In this document: one piece after another, positions 27,124 through 38,713 of the stretch
Numbering within the stretch: the stretch's first letter is position 1
Layout: each line of letters starts with the position of its first letter
Assembly: GCF_036373705.1 (NCBI RefSeq)
Contig: NC_089866.1
Span: 8,442,001 to 8,506,000 of the forward strand
From: Amia ocellicauda
Taxonomy: Eukaryota > Chordata > Actinopteri > Amiiformes > Amiidae
Reading direction: 5' to 3'
DNA length: 64,000 nt
Made by a program: the position numbers and the translations under genes
Notes under the pieces: model-generated
Databases searched by the model: none
Seen by the model: the letters and a program-made list of their open reading frames with translations, nothing else
Told to the model about the DNA's origin: nothing

Positions 27124-28991
27124 ATGTCGGAGGAGAAACGGGTGGCAGCGGTGGCTGCGGGCTTGGGGCAGGGTGCCCGGGTGGACAGCGTGCGCACTGC
27201 CATCGGACAGGAGATGACACACATCCGGGATCTCCCGCATTCCCAGCGCTTTGCCCACAAACCCACGCCAGTGAGCTACCGAGGCGGGCGGCCCATGCAC
27301 CAGAGCACCCTTAGACTGGGGGGCAGGCCCTCGGAGACCAGCTACACCACCACACAGGCACATGTGAGATACCCCTGTCCTCTCAGACCCATATGGCTGC
27401 TTCACTGAAGTACAACTTTGGTCTGTTGGCAGTGTCACTCAGCTACGTGCTATTTATCTGGACTAGTTAACTAGCTAATTTAGTGGCCTCAGTTTAGCAG
27501 TACTGAGTGCACAATAGGATACAGAAATAATGTATTGATAGGCCTGTTACTGATTTGGCCTAGTGCCCCATTATCCTGCCATACTTATGCTATATAGTCT
27601 CTCCTTGGCTTCAGTACTTTTCAGGCAGAGGCAGCCATGGGCAGTTGTTGCGAGGTGTGCCCCGAGTGCCACAGTACCCATCTCAGCACCATGGCAGACT
27701 GGACCTCGGCACCCTGACCCTGGAGCACTGCCAGCCACACAGCCGGGACACCTTCGGGCCCAAAGAGATCACACCGGTATGCAGCCAGACGCAGGAAAAG
27801 GGTTCTTCAGCCGAGTTCCATTACAATATTATAACCTGCAGAGAGCACAGTCCACGCTCTCAGAATGATCTAACCCATAACCTCTGGATTCTTCTTTCTG
27901 TAAAGTTCCAACACTAGGTGGCACCATTTGTTAGCCCTATATTTTAGGATTTTATTCATGATTGACTTTATTCCGCAGTATTTGCTATTGTAGAACACAC
28001 CCACTTAAAACAATTGCAATCTTTTAACAATGTTTGTTTCCGAGGGGAAGATATAGAATCACTACTGTGTTCAGGGCTCTTTATCCCACTGTGAAGCTCA
28101 GCTCAGTGTTGGTGCAGTGAGTACAATGCTCTCTGTTACAGCACTATATTCTGCACGAGTCTGGCGTGAAGAATCGGCATCACAATCAGCACAGCCTGGC
28201 CATGAGAGAAATCACCAACCCTTCGGGCGAGCAGAAAGACTACAGAAGCACGTACAGGACAGAGCACTGCAGTGAAACCCTGCCTTCAGCCTCTACCAGC
28301 TGCAGAGGGCTGCCCACAGACTGGCACAATTACAACATCATCACAGGTGAGACACACCTGGACACCGTACTGCAGGCACACTGAGGTCTGTGGGCTCAAC
28401 CTGGCACAGCCATTCTGTTCTTGCTGTTGGTCACTGAGATTAGATGACCAGTATCCAGACCGTCCTGCTTGAAAAGCTGCAGAGTGGATACTGGCTTGTT
28501 CTTGTTTCGGAATCACATAAACCGATCTTGCAACCACATTTCTTTCACTTTTGGTTTTAGCCTATTCCTCACGATCAGCTGTACTCACTGGTTGTCCCTG
28601 GTTATCACAGTGTTCTTCCTTACCAAGATGGTTCAACCTCTGATGTTTGGCATAACATTTCCCATGCCTACAAACCCACATTCATAGCTATGCTTTTGAT
28701 GTATTACAAATAAATATACTAGTTAACCAAAGGACTAACGTCTTCTGCAACTCTGTAGGCTACATATGGCCTGTAGTTTTGAATGACTCAATTCTTTTAA
28801 TACAATCTTCCCCCGCAATTGTGTTAATCGTTTGCAGTGTGAGATGGTGAAAAAAGCCCAGTGTGTCTTCATGTTCAGGGGAAGAGAGGAGCTCGGGAGC
28901 CCCACGTGGCTATGGCAAACGAGCAGGTGACCGTGTGCTGTGGACAGCCAGGCGCTGGGAGAGTGACTGCTGCAGCTTACGGCTCTACTGA
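27124..28991 (+). CDS. Unidentified four-exon gene, 239-aa protein
   Basis: I do not recognise this protein. Predicted exons are 27,124-27,363 (MSEEKRVAAVAAGL start, donor CAT|GTGAGA), 27,615-27,776 (YFSGRGSHGQ to KEITP, donor GTATGC), 28,142-28,346 (HYILHESGVKNRHHNQHS to NIIT, donor GTGAGA) and 28,879-28,991 (acceptor TTCATGTTCAG, ending CCSLRLY, stop). The phases fit (0, 0, 1) and the sum is 720 nt. No signal peptide, membrane segment or catalytic motif is seen. The protein is basic, rich in His, Arg and Tyr, and has PVSYRGG and SGVKNRHHNQHS-like stretches. That character recalls small sperm or cilium microtubule-associated proteins, and an X-box lies upstream, but this is inference. The last exon is the least certain: another acceptor (28,861) would give a different C-terminus ending AAEWWS at 29,043. 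Confidence 0.72.
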
Positions 28992-29094
28992 AGACTTACA
29001 CCGCCACAACCACCCAGCAAATGCAGCAGAATGGTGGAGCTAGGACTTGCTTGTTTTAAAAGAAGAGGATTGCTCCATACTTGTAAACCCCCCC

Positions 29095-29103
29095 TTTATT
29101 AAA
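29095..29103. terminator. Overlapping polyadenylation signals on both strands
   Basis: The nonamer TTTATTAAA reads as ATTAAA on the plus strand (29,098-29,103), about 107 bases after the predicted stop of the unidentified gene. On the minus strand it reads as AATAAA (29,095-29,100), which could serve arl6ip1. The two genes converge here. Confidence 0.5.
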
Positions 29104-30514
29104 CATTAATATACATCATACAGGGAAATATTGATGTAATATTTAATACCCATACAATATGCACACATATTGAAACCATGTAGAATACATTTTGTCCATG
29201 CACTCATACGGTGTAAAAGTAAAAGTCACCTTACACCTTAATTGTACTCATTATAAAACGTGGCTTAACATTTAACATCACGACCTGTCAACACTGTAAA
29301 GGAGTCATCAGGCCGATTGGAATACACTTGAAAGACCACCGATGACTGGAAAAGGACTGGAAAGCAGATCCTGAACCTAACAAACCAGTCTGATCGACAA
29401 TCCCATCCATTTATAATATAGAAATGCACGTTATAGTGTGTGTGTAGAATACTGAAACACAGACCATCCATTCATTCCTTCTTTTAATTTATTATCAGTT
29501 CTTATTTCTTGAATACATAATTCAGAAAGTAACAGGTAAAATGAAGGGAGAAGTAAAAAGGCCAAACTCAAAGGATTAGCCTACCTACAACAAATATACA
29601 GACAACACCAGAGAAGCAGAAAGGACAGATGTATTTACAGGCGAGGAAAGTGTCCAGGCAGTGGCACTGGACCGGAGAACGGGCGAGGTCAGCTAGTGGA
29701 GCTGGATCGGGCAGAACGCAGATGTTCTGGTAAATACAGCAGTAAGTTTTAACACTTTGTACCCTGGATCAGTGTACCAGAGGACAGTCTTTTCTTTCGA
29801 ATATTGATGTCCAGTTTCCTTATACAAATGTCAGTGCAACGTTAAAAACAAGAAAACAAAACAATAGAGCAGAAATCCAATTGCAAGGAAGCTTGCTTTG
29901 CAATTCCCAGCCATACAAAAAAACATCAATTTCAATCAAACAATCCACTTGGCAGAAGCAATATCCCTCACAAAGATCTGTACAGGAAATCATATATCCA
30001 CTAGGTGTGTTAACCTATTTGTTTCCACATTAAAAGAAAGGATTACAGCACAAGTTTAGGTTATTAATGAGGACTCGTTCGTTTTATCATTATAAATTAT
30101 GAACAAGCCTGGCTTTCTCCACTCCAGTCGGGTTTGCAGCCAAGAATGGATTGAGGCTGACACTCTCTCTAATGAGCTGCAGAATAATGAGGGGAGGATG
30201 TACATATGAGTGGGGGTGGGAGGATTTTTCAATACTGTGATGAATCTTGGGAACAAAGAAGTTGGTTTAAAAAAACACAACAAAAAGCTCATTAGTCAAA
30301 TGAAAACAGCAGGCAAAACAAATAACTTAGCATTGCATTTGGGGGGGTTGCTTGTGTATAGATGCATCGACTTGCTGCACCCCCAGCCCAGCCCTCTCCA
30401 GAAGGAAGGCATCCGCTTGGTGATCGAGGGACGAGGAGAGTCTGTAGGCTGATTTCATTGGCCTCGTTCTGAACAGGGAAGTGGGGTGCCCTTTTCTCCT
30501 CAGTGGCTTTCATT
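29104..30514 (-). other. arl6ip1: arl6ip1 3' untranslated region
   Basis: This follows the arl6ip1 stop codon on the minus strand. A second possible AATAAA lies at 29,488-29,493, so the mRNA may end there or at 29,095. Vertebrate ARL6IP1 mRNAs have a 3' UTR of roughly this order. No coding content is seen. Confidence 0.55.
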
Positions 30515-33500
30515 TTACTCATTCTTCTTCTCCTTCTGCTTGAGCAGTTTGTTGATCTCTCTCTTGGCCATGGCGGCGTACTTGCTGATGAAGCCGTGCT
30601 GGTTCAGCCCGGGGAGCAGCAGCAGGAAGCTCACTGAGAAGAGAGACCGGAAGAGAATCAGAAATCTACCACCCTCAGCTACGGCATAAGGTTTTCAGTG
30701 TCAGAGGGACACACACAAGATGCACAAATACCACTACAACAAAACTATAAACTGCATGGATGAGGATTTGATTCCATTTTTCTTTTGTCATTGTTGTTGC
30801 GTATAGTTCTGACAGTTTATGTTCCTCAGAATAGGAAACTGAAAATGTAAAGGTCAAATACTGCCCTCAAAGTAGCATGTTACTGATGAATGACCAGTCA
30901 AATGAAAGCATAAATTTAGTTTAATGCTCTTCACAAATGTAGTTATTTAGAGCACACTAACAGTATTTCAAAAAATCCCCTGTTCTAATACTGTAGCTGG
31001 CTGGACAAATACATGCAGTTTAGGTAAATTATTAAAACTGTGGGTCCTTTTCTGCACCATAGAAAAAAGCCACATTTCTTTAAGATGCATCTTCACTTTA
31101 AATATATATTTCAAACAGTTAAGAGCGAGGTGTGAAATATGAAAGACTAACAAGAAGTTAAGGCTAGAGTTTTGGTTTTCCTGTGTATACACCACTATCT
31201 ACTACAACTAGTGTTGTTTTTTTTTTTTAAAGTGGAATCCTATAGATGTGACAAGCTGCAAAACTTAAACTCAAAATGTATTACTGGACTTACTTTAGCG
31301 TTTAAAATACAGACGTTAACCAGACATTTTCAAACTCAATTTTAATCCACAAAGGGAAGTTAAAAGAATGAAGGCTCTTGGATCACCCCAAAAGGTTCAG
31401 ATTAATACAGTGCAAATCCAGATCCAGCTCTACTTACCAATAAGGTAGGTCAGGAACAGGTTGTGAACCTGCTGTCCAATCCAGGCCACCACCACCAGAG
31501 TGATGATCACAGACATGAAGTACTAAGAAGGGATGGGAAAGTCAAAGTTATCAAACGTACCAACCACACACGTTAACACAGGTGACTCATGGCAAAACTA
31601 GACTAAAGTCTAATGGTTGAAGGCCACATCAGTAAGGCCCTTTGGTCTCCGCCTCACTGAGATTAATAGCTGTTAAAATACATGTCTTTATTGATAAATT
31701 AAATATTCAGTTTGTGATTTAGCCTACAGAAAACCGCAAAGCTCCCTTCGATTGAACAGAGTTAAGAAGCGGCAGCCAGATAGTTATACTTTCAACTACA
31801 AAACGCTGAGATGCTGGGTTCTCTCGTTCTTCAGTAGCTGCTCTACTGCACCGTGTTCTGGTGTCACCCTGCCCTCTCCCCCACCACCTGTCCATTCCCC
31901 AGCCCCACGTACCATCTTCGGCTTCTCCTCTTTCAAAGCGAAGATGCGTTTCCACCAGCCCACTACACGGCGCTGGGTCTTCACCAGGTTGCCACAGATC
32001 TCATGGAAGCGCTGCTGCTGTTCAGTGGTCCTGAGGGTGAGAATGAAGAGCCGTTGGACCAGGGCCAACACACAACACCGACAGACACCCATCCAAGAGC
32101 ACAGGCCATAACACTTTGACGAATCGGTAGTAACAGCTGGGAGGAGTCAATCTCAGCAGGAATCTAAATCTTGCATTAACAAGAATGGCCAAATCCCTTC
32201 TGCAACTCTGATCATTCAGACCATCAAAATGTATTGTGACTCCTACGATAAAGGGTAAACATTCTTACAGATGGTCATAGCTAGTCTTTGTTAGAGGCCA
32301 TGCCCTCAAATGATCCAGCCTTGGCCAAATTCTGATCTCAAACAAGATCATCCCCCTCCTGCCCCCCCCGAGGAGACAAGGGTATGTGTTCATCAGCTGA
32401 CTGGAACTTCAAACAACTCAAAGTATGGTTGTTTTTGGTGAACACACTTAAGTTCATCCAGCAGTATATTTACAGGCACTTTGGACAGTCCCTTTGTTTA
32501 ACCATCAAGTGACAACATCTGTAAACAACACACACAAAATAAATTACTCCCATGTCTGCACAAAGTGAGATTCAGCTCGTATCCCGCTGCCAAACACTCA
32601 CACAGCCACGGAGGCCCAGTGAATAATTAATCCAGGGCCCTGGGGGCCGACAGCTGCTGAGTCAGAGTGTGACCGACACAGACACAGGATACTCTGCACA
32701 GCAACTGTCTGGTGTCACATGATCCCTTTGGGATTTAAAGCTCACAAGGTGAACAGGCAAAGAGATGACCAGAGAAACGACTCAGCACAGCCATTCGATC
32801 AGATTACCCTTTTCAAGGCCACCTCGAAATGTCAGCATGCAGTGGGACAGAGACTCAGCACAACATAATGCACTGGTGGCTTCTTTCATCATAAACAAAA
32901 GCTAAAGCAGCCAATGGGTCAGAATCAAGGTGTACTTGATTAAACCTGCAATGCTTCCCCACAACCCACTCAAAAGTGCATCAAAAGCTTTCATGTGTAA
33001 GGAGAAAAACGTCAAGAGACACTGAACACAATTCTGCCTGTCCTGAGAAACCCAGCAGAAACCACAGGGACAGCTGAGCCGCCGTTTCGTTTTTTCAGCA
33101 GGCAGCAGGAGTGGTCCAGGCCAAAGACGACAACTGTCCACTGTGCAGCTCATTTAAAAAAAAAAAAAAAAAAAGCTTAGTTAAAGCTGCACTGCAAAGG
33201 AGAATCTGGCCGTTAATCCTAGTTAAAGAGCTTTGGATAAAATAACATGAACCGAGTCCGTGACCACAGAGGCTGGACGGTCCCACACATTAAATAACTT
33301 TGTCCAACAGTTCTTAACCACACTTAACTAAACTATTCACACTGCCTTTAACTGCACTTTCCCTTCCTCTCCAGGTCAAAGCTTAAATATGCATTTAGTA
33401 ACTTAGTTGCTTCTGCTGCTCTGTAAAAAGCAAACTGAAACAGGTTTGGGGGGAGGGGGGAATGTTTTGTGAACTGACCCCCTGAACTTCTTTCCTGCAA

Positions 33501-36500
33501 GTCAAACCCCAAACCTGTACAGGTTTACTTCCTACAACAGACACACACAAAAGGATCTCCATTGCATGTCATTCACAGGAACAGTCTCCCGTGAATGAAG
33601 TGCTACCCAGCTCTAACACTGCCACTCACCACTTGTTGGAACCGAAGATTCTGGGAGCGAGGGTGGGCACCAGGTAGTCCGCCAGACACAGGACCATCAC
33701 CATGCAGGACACCCCGGTCAGCACAGAGGGGTCCAGGTAGTAGATCATCCTGGAGGGGAACAACCAGAGTCAGACTCCCAGTGGGTTCGGTTCATCGTAC
33801 AAACTAATTTAAATTATGAAAATGCCCCTTCCCTTTTTTTTTTTTTTTTTTAAGTGTACACAAGGAATGGGAAACCTCTAGTTTTTATTCCACTCCAGAT
33901 CTGAATTACTTAAGTGAACTAATTTGGATATCAAGTCAAACCTGTAATTTCCAGGAACTAAACAGCTGCTAATTGATAGGTGCATCAAAACCCTATAGGA
34001 AAACAGCCCTCAGATAAAACCTCTTGACTAATTTTCAGAACTGGAGAGATACACTTTCCCAAAGGATCATTAGCAGGGACAGGAACTGATAACGCTCAAT
34101 CGGTTCTTAAATCCAAGAACATCAGGTATCCACCTCCCCATGAATGAGTCCATTGGTTTAAAATGTGTGACTTATTTGTCCAGAATTGAGCCCCACCCTT
34201 GCTACTGGGTGTGACAGAGACTCTTACTGCTCTTGTGAATCGGCTTCAATGTCACCTTCAATTCCATTTCTGTACCTGCCCTAATTTCACTCCAAGATGC
34301 ACTCTGGAGAGGAGCTACAACAACAAAAAAAGCGTGGGAACTCAGAAGGCGCATTTATTCAGATGAGTGAATATTCTGAACATAATATGGGGCAAAGGTC
34401 TATTTGAACAATGCATATTCTCAGGATTGAAATAATGTAATGACTGATTAAATATTAATAGACTTTCCCAGATTTAATTGCAATTTAGACCCACACAACT
34501 ATAACAAATTGTATTCTGACATGCCACTCTGTTGACCCGACTTGCCAGAGGATTCTTGAATCTACTCAATGGAGTGTTTGGAGTTTAAAATGGTGGGTTG
34601 GCTGAAGCTCCAGATTAATACAGATCTATGACAAAGATTGATTTCAGCATCTGATTATCAACTGTCACAGAACTTTACAGGCAATGTGTGGTTATTTAAC
34701 ACACACACAGAACTCTGAAGGATAACATAAAAAGTTGCATAATCAGCACAAACAGATAAAGCAGATTTCCTGGCCCTATTGCACAATGAAGTCTATCGTC
34801 AGCTCCCCCCAGATAATGCACCCTGGTGTTGTCTGCACCTCATTTGTCTATTACAGTAGGATTGTTGGTTTAGTTAGAGGGGGGGGGCGGGGGTTTACTC
34901 TGATTCACTTCAGAATTAGCAGGTGATGAGAAGCATCACATGGAAGGCAGTCTTTGATCAATGTTGTGAGGAATCTTACCATTTACCCTTAGAATGGGAA
35001 CTTCCAGTAAACCCAACTAGGTTTGGATAAATTACTTTGTGTTGAAAGAAAGTGACATCAGCTGTACTCACAGGAAGAGGAGGGTGGTGGCACCCATGAG
35101 GGCAGCAGGGAACCAGGGCTTCTGCCAGCGTAGGACTTGGTCACCAGCCAGGATCACCTCTCCCCAAGCCTGCAGCTGCTCTTCCAGCTGGGCAGTCTCT
35201 GTTGCCTTAGGGAGGGGGGTGAATGGGGACGGGACAGACATTTTATAAAACCTGTTAACACTGAGAATTCCCCAATATCAGGAAGCATGACACTGATTAT
35301 GTCTGGTTCACACAACAGTCCATGAGCTTCCTCTCTCCTCAATTCAACTCGGGCTACCCCAGACGATGCTTTTCTGATGTCACATGCTTGATGGGTCACA
35401 TGTGGCTATTGAGAGGGGTCAGTGACTGCTGAAGAAGGGGAATTTAGAACTGCAAACGAAGTCAAGTATAGGGCAGCACCACAGTGTCCAAAAAAAAAAA
35501 AAAAAAAAAAAAACATTCAGTCCTACTTCACTGGGAGTAGTAACACTAAATACTTAACCTTTGACATTTTTACATACAATTAAAAAGAATAATTCAATAT
35601 TGTAGTGTAAACAGGTTGGTGGAGACAACACTGTTTGAAGGTGACTGGAGAAAGGCAACAAGCTGTAGTGGATTAAATGCAAGGATAAGATTCTCTTAAT
35701 TGGTTTTCAACCTTTTCCCCTGAGAGGGTTTGCGCACAAACATGTGCTTGTGTCATAACCCTTCAGCACAGTGGCTTGTCAGGACAGGGTCACTCCCAAC
35801 TAAAAGATGCCTTTCTAGTTTTTAAGAATGTGTGAATAGTGCATTCATAGCCATCTACAGTTAGCCACTCCCTGCACAGTATGTTCAACAAAATGCAAGA
35901 CACAGGTAAAAGCATTTTTTTTTTTTATTATTATTATTTCCCTCTCTCCCTTCTTAACTCTCTGGGCTCGATAAAGGCTAGGCCTGAACCGCAACATTCA
36001 ACTAAATGGCAGCTCTTTAAATACAATATTGGGCACCGTTTTGTTGTTCAGACAAGTGCCAACGGGGAGCTATAATAATACATCAGCCTAGTGAACAACA
36101 GCAGAACTATGTTCATTTGTTGAAGCTAATGGATTCCGAATGAAACAAAGCAGGATTTGTCCACTATGTGACCATGGAGTAAAATGCACTTTTGTAAACA
36201 TGTACAATGGTTTCATAGAGAACAGTGGGACACAAGCACGTATATCTGTGTCATAGCAGCAACACTGTTCAAACATTAAGCCATTTCCACAGCAATGACA
36301 CTGGCAATAATCGGAAAGGCCTACAATGTTGCACCTTCACTGCAGTGTGTTGAGCACTGGGGGAAATGCGTCACTGGCTTGTGCAAGCGTCAGTCTAAAG
36401 CCACAGGAAGATCGCCATGCACTAGGAAATGTCACGAAAAAGCAGAAATGTGCATCGAGCGGAGCGTCTGTCACTGATACCAGCAGCAAGGGAGCACATC

Positions 36501-37186
36501 TAATCCTCAATTCAGCACAAAAGCAAGGCTATTTAATATGCATCACTGCGCGCAGAACAAACACCCCACTATAGCTGACAATTACGAAAATACAAAACTG
36601 CAACCGAAAACGTAGATAGGACACGTTGTGGCAACTATCCTACGCAAGATAACGTCTTTCTAGATGATTAAATACAGATTATTTACATGCAGAGGCCTGG
36701 ATTGACAATATAAACTACGACACACCGCCTTCCTTGATTTTTCTTTTTGGGAAGTAGGTTGATCCATTTAAAGATGGCAGAAGGAGGTTAGCACATCATT
36801 ACTGCACAGGAGACACAAGCATCTCGACAGTGATTATCCACCCACGTTAACAGCTTTTAATATCGCGGACTATACTGGACAACTGTGTGGTCTGGGATTG
36901 GTTTGGTTTCGCAAATGGAAATACAAATGCTACCAGACATCTCCTGACCTTGTGTGTTTCGTACAGTCGCAAGCATTTTCCTTAACGTGATTTTGAAGGA
37001 ATTTTGAAGCCAAATACTTACACACGCACACAAGCTAACTGGAAACCGACATGCCATCCACATACATGTGCGGAACTGGAAAGACAACACGAAAGGCTGA
37101 TCTAAATATAGCATGAATTTCTGCACACAAAAAAACATGTCATCACTCACCAGCAGATTGGAGCTTTTGTTGTCGACGTCAGCCAT
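30515..37186 (-). CDS. arl6ip1: ADP-ribosylation factor-like 6-interacting protein 1
   Basis: An ER membrane protein that shapes tubules through reticulon-like hairpins. It interacts with ARL6 and ER-shaping partners, and human loss causes a hereditary spastic paraplegia. Six coding exons: 37,151-37,186 (MADVDNKSSNLL), 35,072-35,205, 33,630-33,749, 31,913-32,030, 31,438-31,522 and 30,515-30,633. They total 612 nt, giving 203 aa, the same length as the human protein. Landmarks are the hydrophobic hairpin in exons 2-3 (FPAALMGATTLLFLMIYYLD), TTEQQQRFHEIC and RRVVGWWKRIFALKEEKPKM in exon 4, a second hydrophobic pair in exons 5-6, and a C-terminal KKNE, a KKxx-type ER-retrieval signal. All junctions are GT-AG and in frame. 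Confidence 0.97.
33155..33174. repeat. Poly-A run in an arl6ip1 intron
   Basis: About twenty A on the plus strand (poly-T in the transcript) between the third and fourth coding exons. It could be the tail of an old retroposed repeat, but the neighbouring sequence is not recognisable as one. Confidence 0.8.
33833..34100. repeat. Possible dispersed repeat in an arl6ip1 intron
   Basis: A T-run (33,833-33,851) precedes GTTTTTATTCCACTCC and TAAGTGAACTAATTTGG, loosely similar to the unclassified repeat at 14,118-14,340 read on the plus strand. The likeness is limited to about 50 bases. No coding potential is seen. Confidence 0.25.
35490..35513. repeat. A24 homopolymer in arl6ip1 intron 1
   Basis: A pure run of about 24 A on the plus strand between arl6ip1 coding exons 1 and 2. 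The surrounding bases do not identify a retroposon. Confidence 0.85.
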
Positions 37187-37460
37187 TGCCAGACCTGGTT
37201 AAGGGCTTGAGATTAAATGTTTCTGGAGGGGTTTTCACACGGCGTGTCGAGAACTACCTCTCCGCTCGCCCTCCTCTCCCGCAGCTCACAAAGTGATCGA
37301 TCCACACCAATCTGCAGGAAGCACGTCCTCGCCTCCGCCGCGGTGTGCTCTGGGATTTGTAGTTCTTTTTCCGTCGAGGTTACGTTTGGATCCAGCGCGC
37401 AGCTTGCGGCGGGGAAATACAATTCCCATGCTTCCGCGTTTCACAGTGCGTACCGCAGCT
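37187..37460 (-). promoter_or_regulatory. arl6ip1: arl6ip1 promoter with two ZNF143-type sites
   Basis: CpG-rich sequence just upstream of the arl6ip1 start. At 37,350-37,364 the minus strand reads AACTACAAATCCCAG, a near-consensus ZNF143/Staf (SBS) site. At 37,417-37,431 the plus strand reads ATACAATTCCCATGC, a weaker match in the opposite orientation. No TATA box is evident. Such sites mark TATA-less promoters of widely expressed genes. The 5' UTR start is not fixed. Confidence 0.6.
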
Positions 37461-38700
37461 GTTTTATAATTTATTGTATTTGATATTTCGAAATCAAATG
37501 CCGCAGTTGTCGATTGTCCAATGTATTACATTCTCGGTTGTCATTCATTATAGTGGAAACATATTATCGATACTCGTAGATAGCAAACCGATGGTTAAAA
37601 AAATATACACGATGGGCGATTGGTTAACTCAATTAAAAACAACACCCTTCCAGCCAATAAGAAGAAGGCGGGGGTGGGATTAGTTATTTGAATATTAACA
37701 ACCTGCAACAAGGAATTTATATTTAACAGGGAGTGTCTGGCATTTTTTTTGTTTTTAATGTTGCGTTGTTTATCAGTCATTAGGATCATTTAGACAAATC
37801 TGATCCAAAGAACATTCACTGCACAAACCACGTCATGAAAATCGAAGCATCATACATCATTTCAGCAGAATGATTAAGAAGTGTACAACAGCAAACACCC
37901 GTTTCAATGGCTGTACAATAGAGCTCAGCAGTGTACTGACAGCCAATGGATAACGGAGACCTAACTGGCCTAATTCAGATGTTAACATCCTCATCCCACC
38001 TTCAGTATAATTCCAATATTTCCTGTTAGTCCAGAGATGAGTGATGTTGATTAATGATGTAACACTCAGGGTACATCATGTTATGGAGCCCCAGCTGCCT
38101 GCAGCGATCCCACACAATCATCTGTTGTATGCGAAATGGATAATTTGGCAAGGGTACAGAAAACACACAGGCCTGACTGCAATTCTGCACCGTCGGTACA
38201 GCCAGCCAAGGAGCTCAGAAAAGACTGGCTGTCGGCACTTTCTCCTTCATCCTAAAAGGACAGTTCACATTTACCTCCTGCTGACCCTGAAAGCACTGGA
38301 GTTCATAGTGTGGATGGATTTCTGGCAGTACCACCTCCCACGGAAATTTAAAAATAGTGAAATCAACAAACGATTCCTCCATTTTATGTCCCCATCTTTG
38401 GAATTGTCCGTCATTACTGAACACAAATGACCAGTGCGATTCCTACAAACACATGCAAAGATTATTTTGAGAAGCAGGTTTCATTTTTTGCATTAATTGG
38501 AAGATACAGAAGTCAAATAATGGGATGTCCCATACAGGCAGCAGGACACTGCTGGGTTTCAGTGGTCTGCCGTGTGCTAGAGATCCCACTGCAAACTCCA
38601 GCACAGACCACGCTGGCAGCATGCAGACACATGTAGCAATAGACATCCTCCAAAATTGTTACCCGTTGCAAGGTTTAACCTTATACATCACAAGGACAAG
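37461..38700. other. Intergenic stretch between arl6ip1 and the smg1 3' end
   Basis: Nothing definite. Short open frames at 38,041-38,430 and 38,427-38,740 lack splice context and family likeness. The interval may include distal smg1 3' UTR, since one minus-strand AATAAA lies at 38,714-38,719. Confidence 0.5.
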
Positions 38701-38713
38701 GATAACACTGGCT

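Noticed and set aside
32820-32895. C/D-box snoRNA-like pattern in an arl6ip1 intron (minus strand)
   Set aside because: ATGATGA followed by two CTGA motifs is present, but there is no closing stem outside the boxes, no proper C' box and too little space between the two CTGA motifs.
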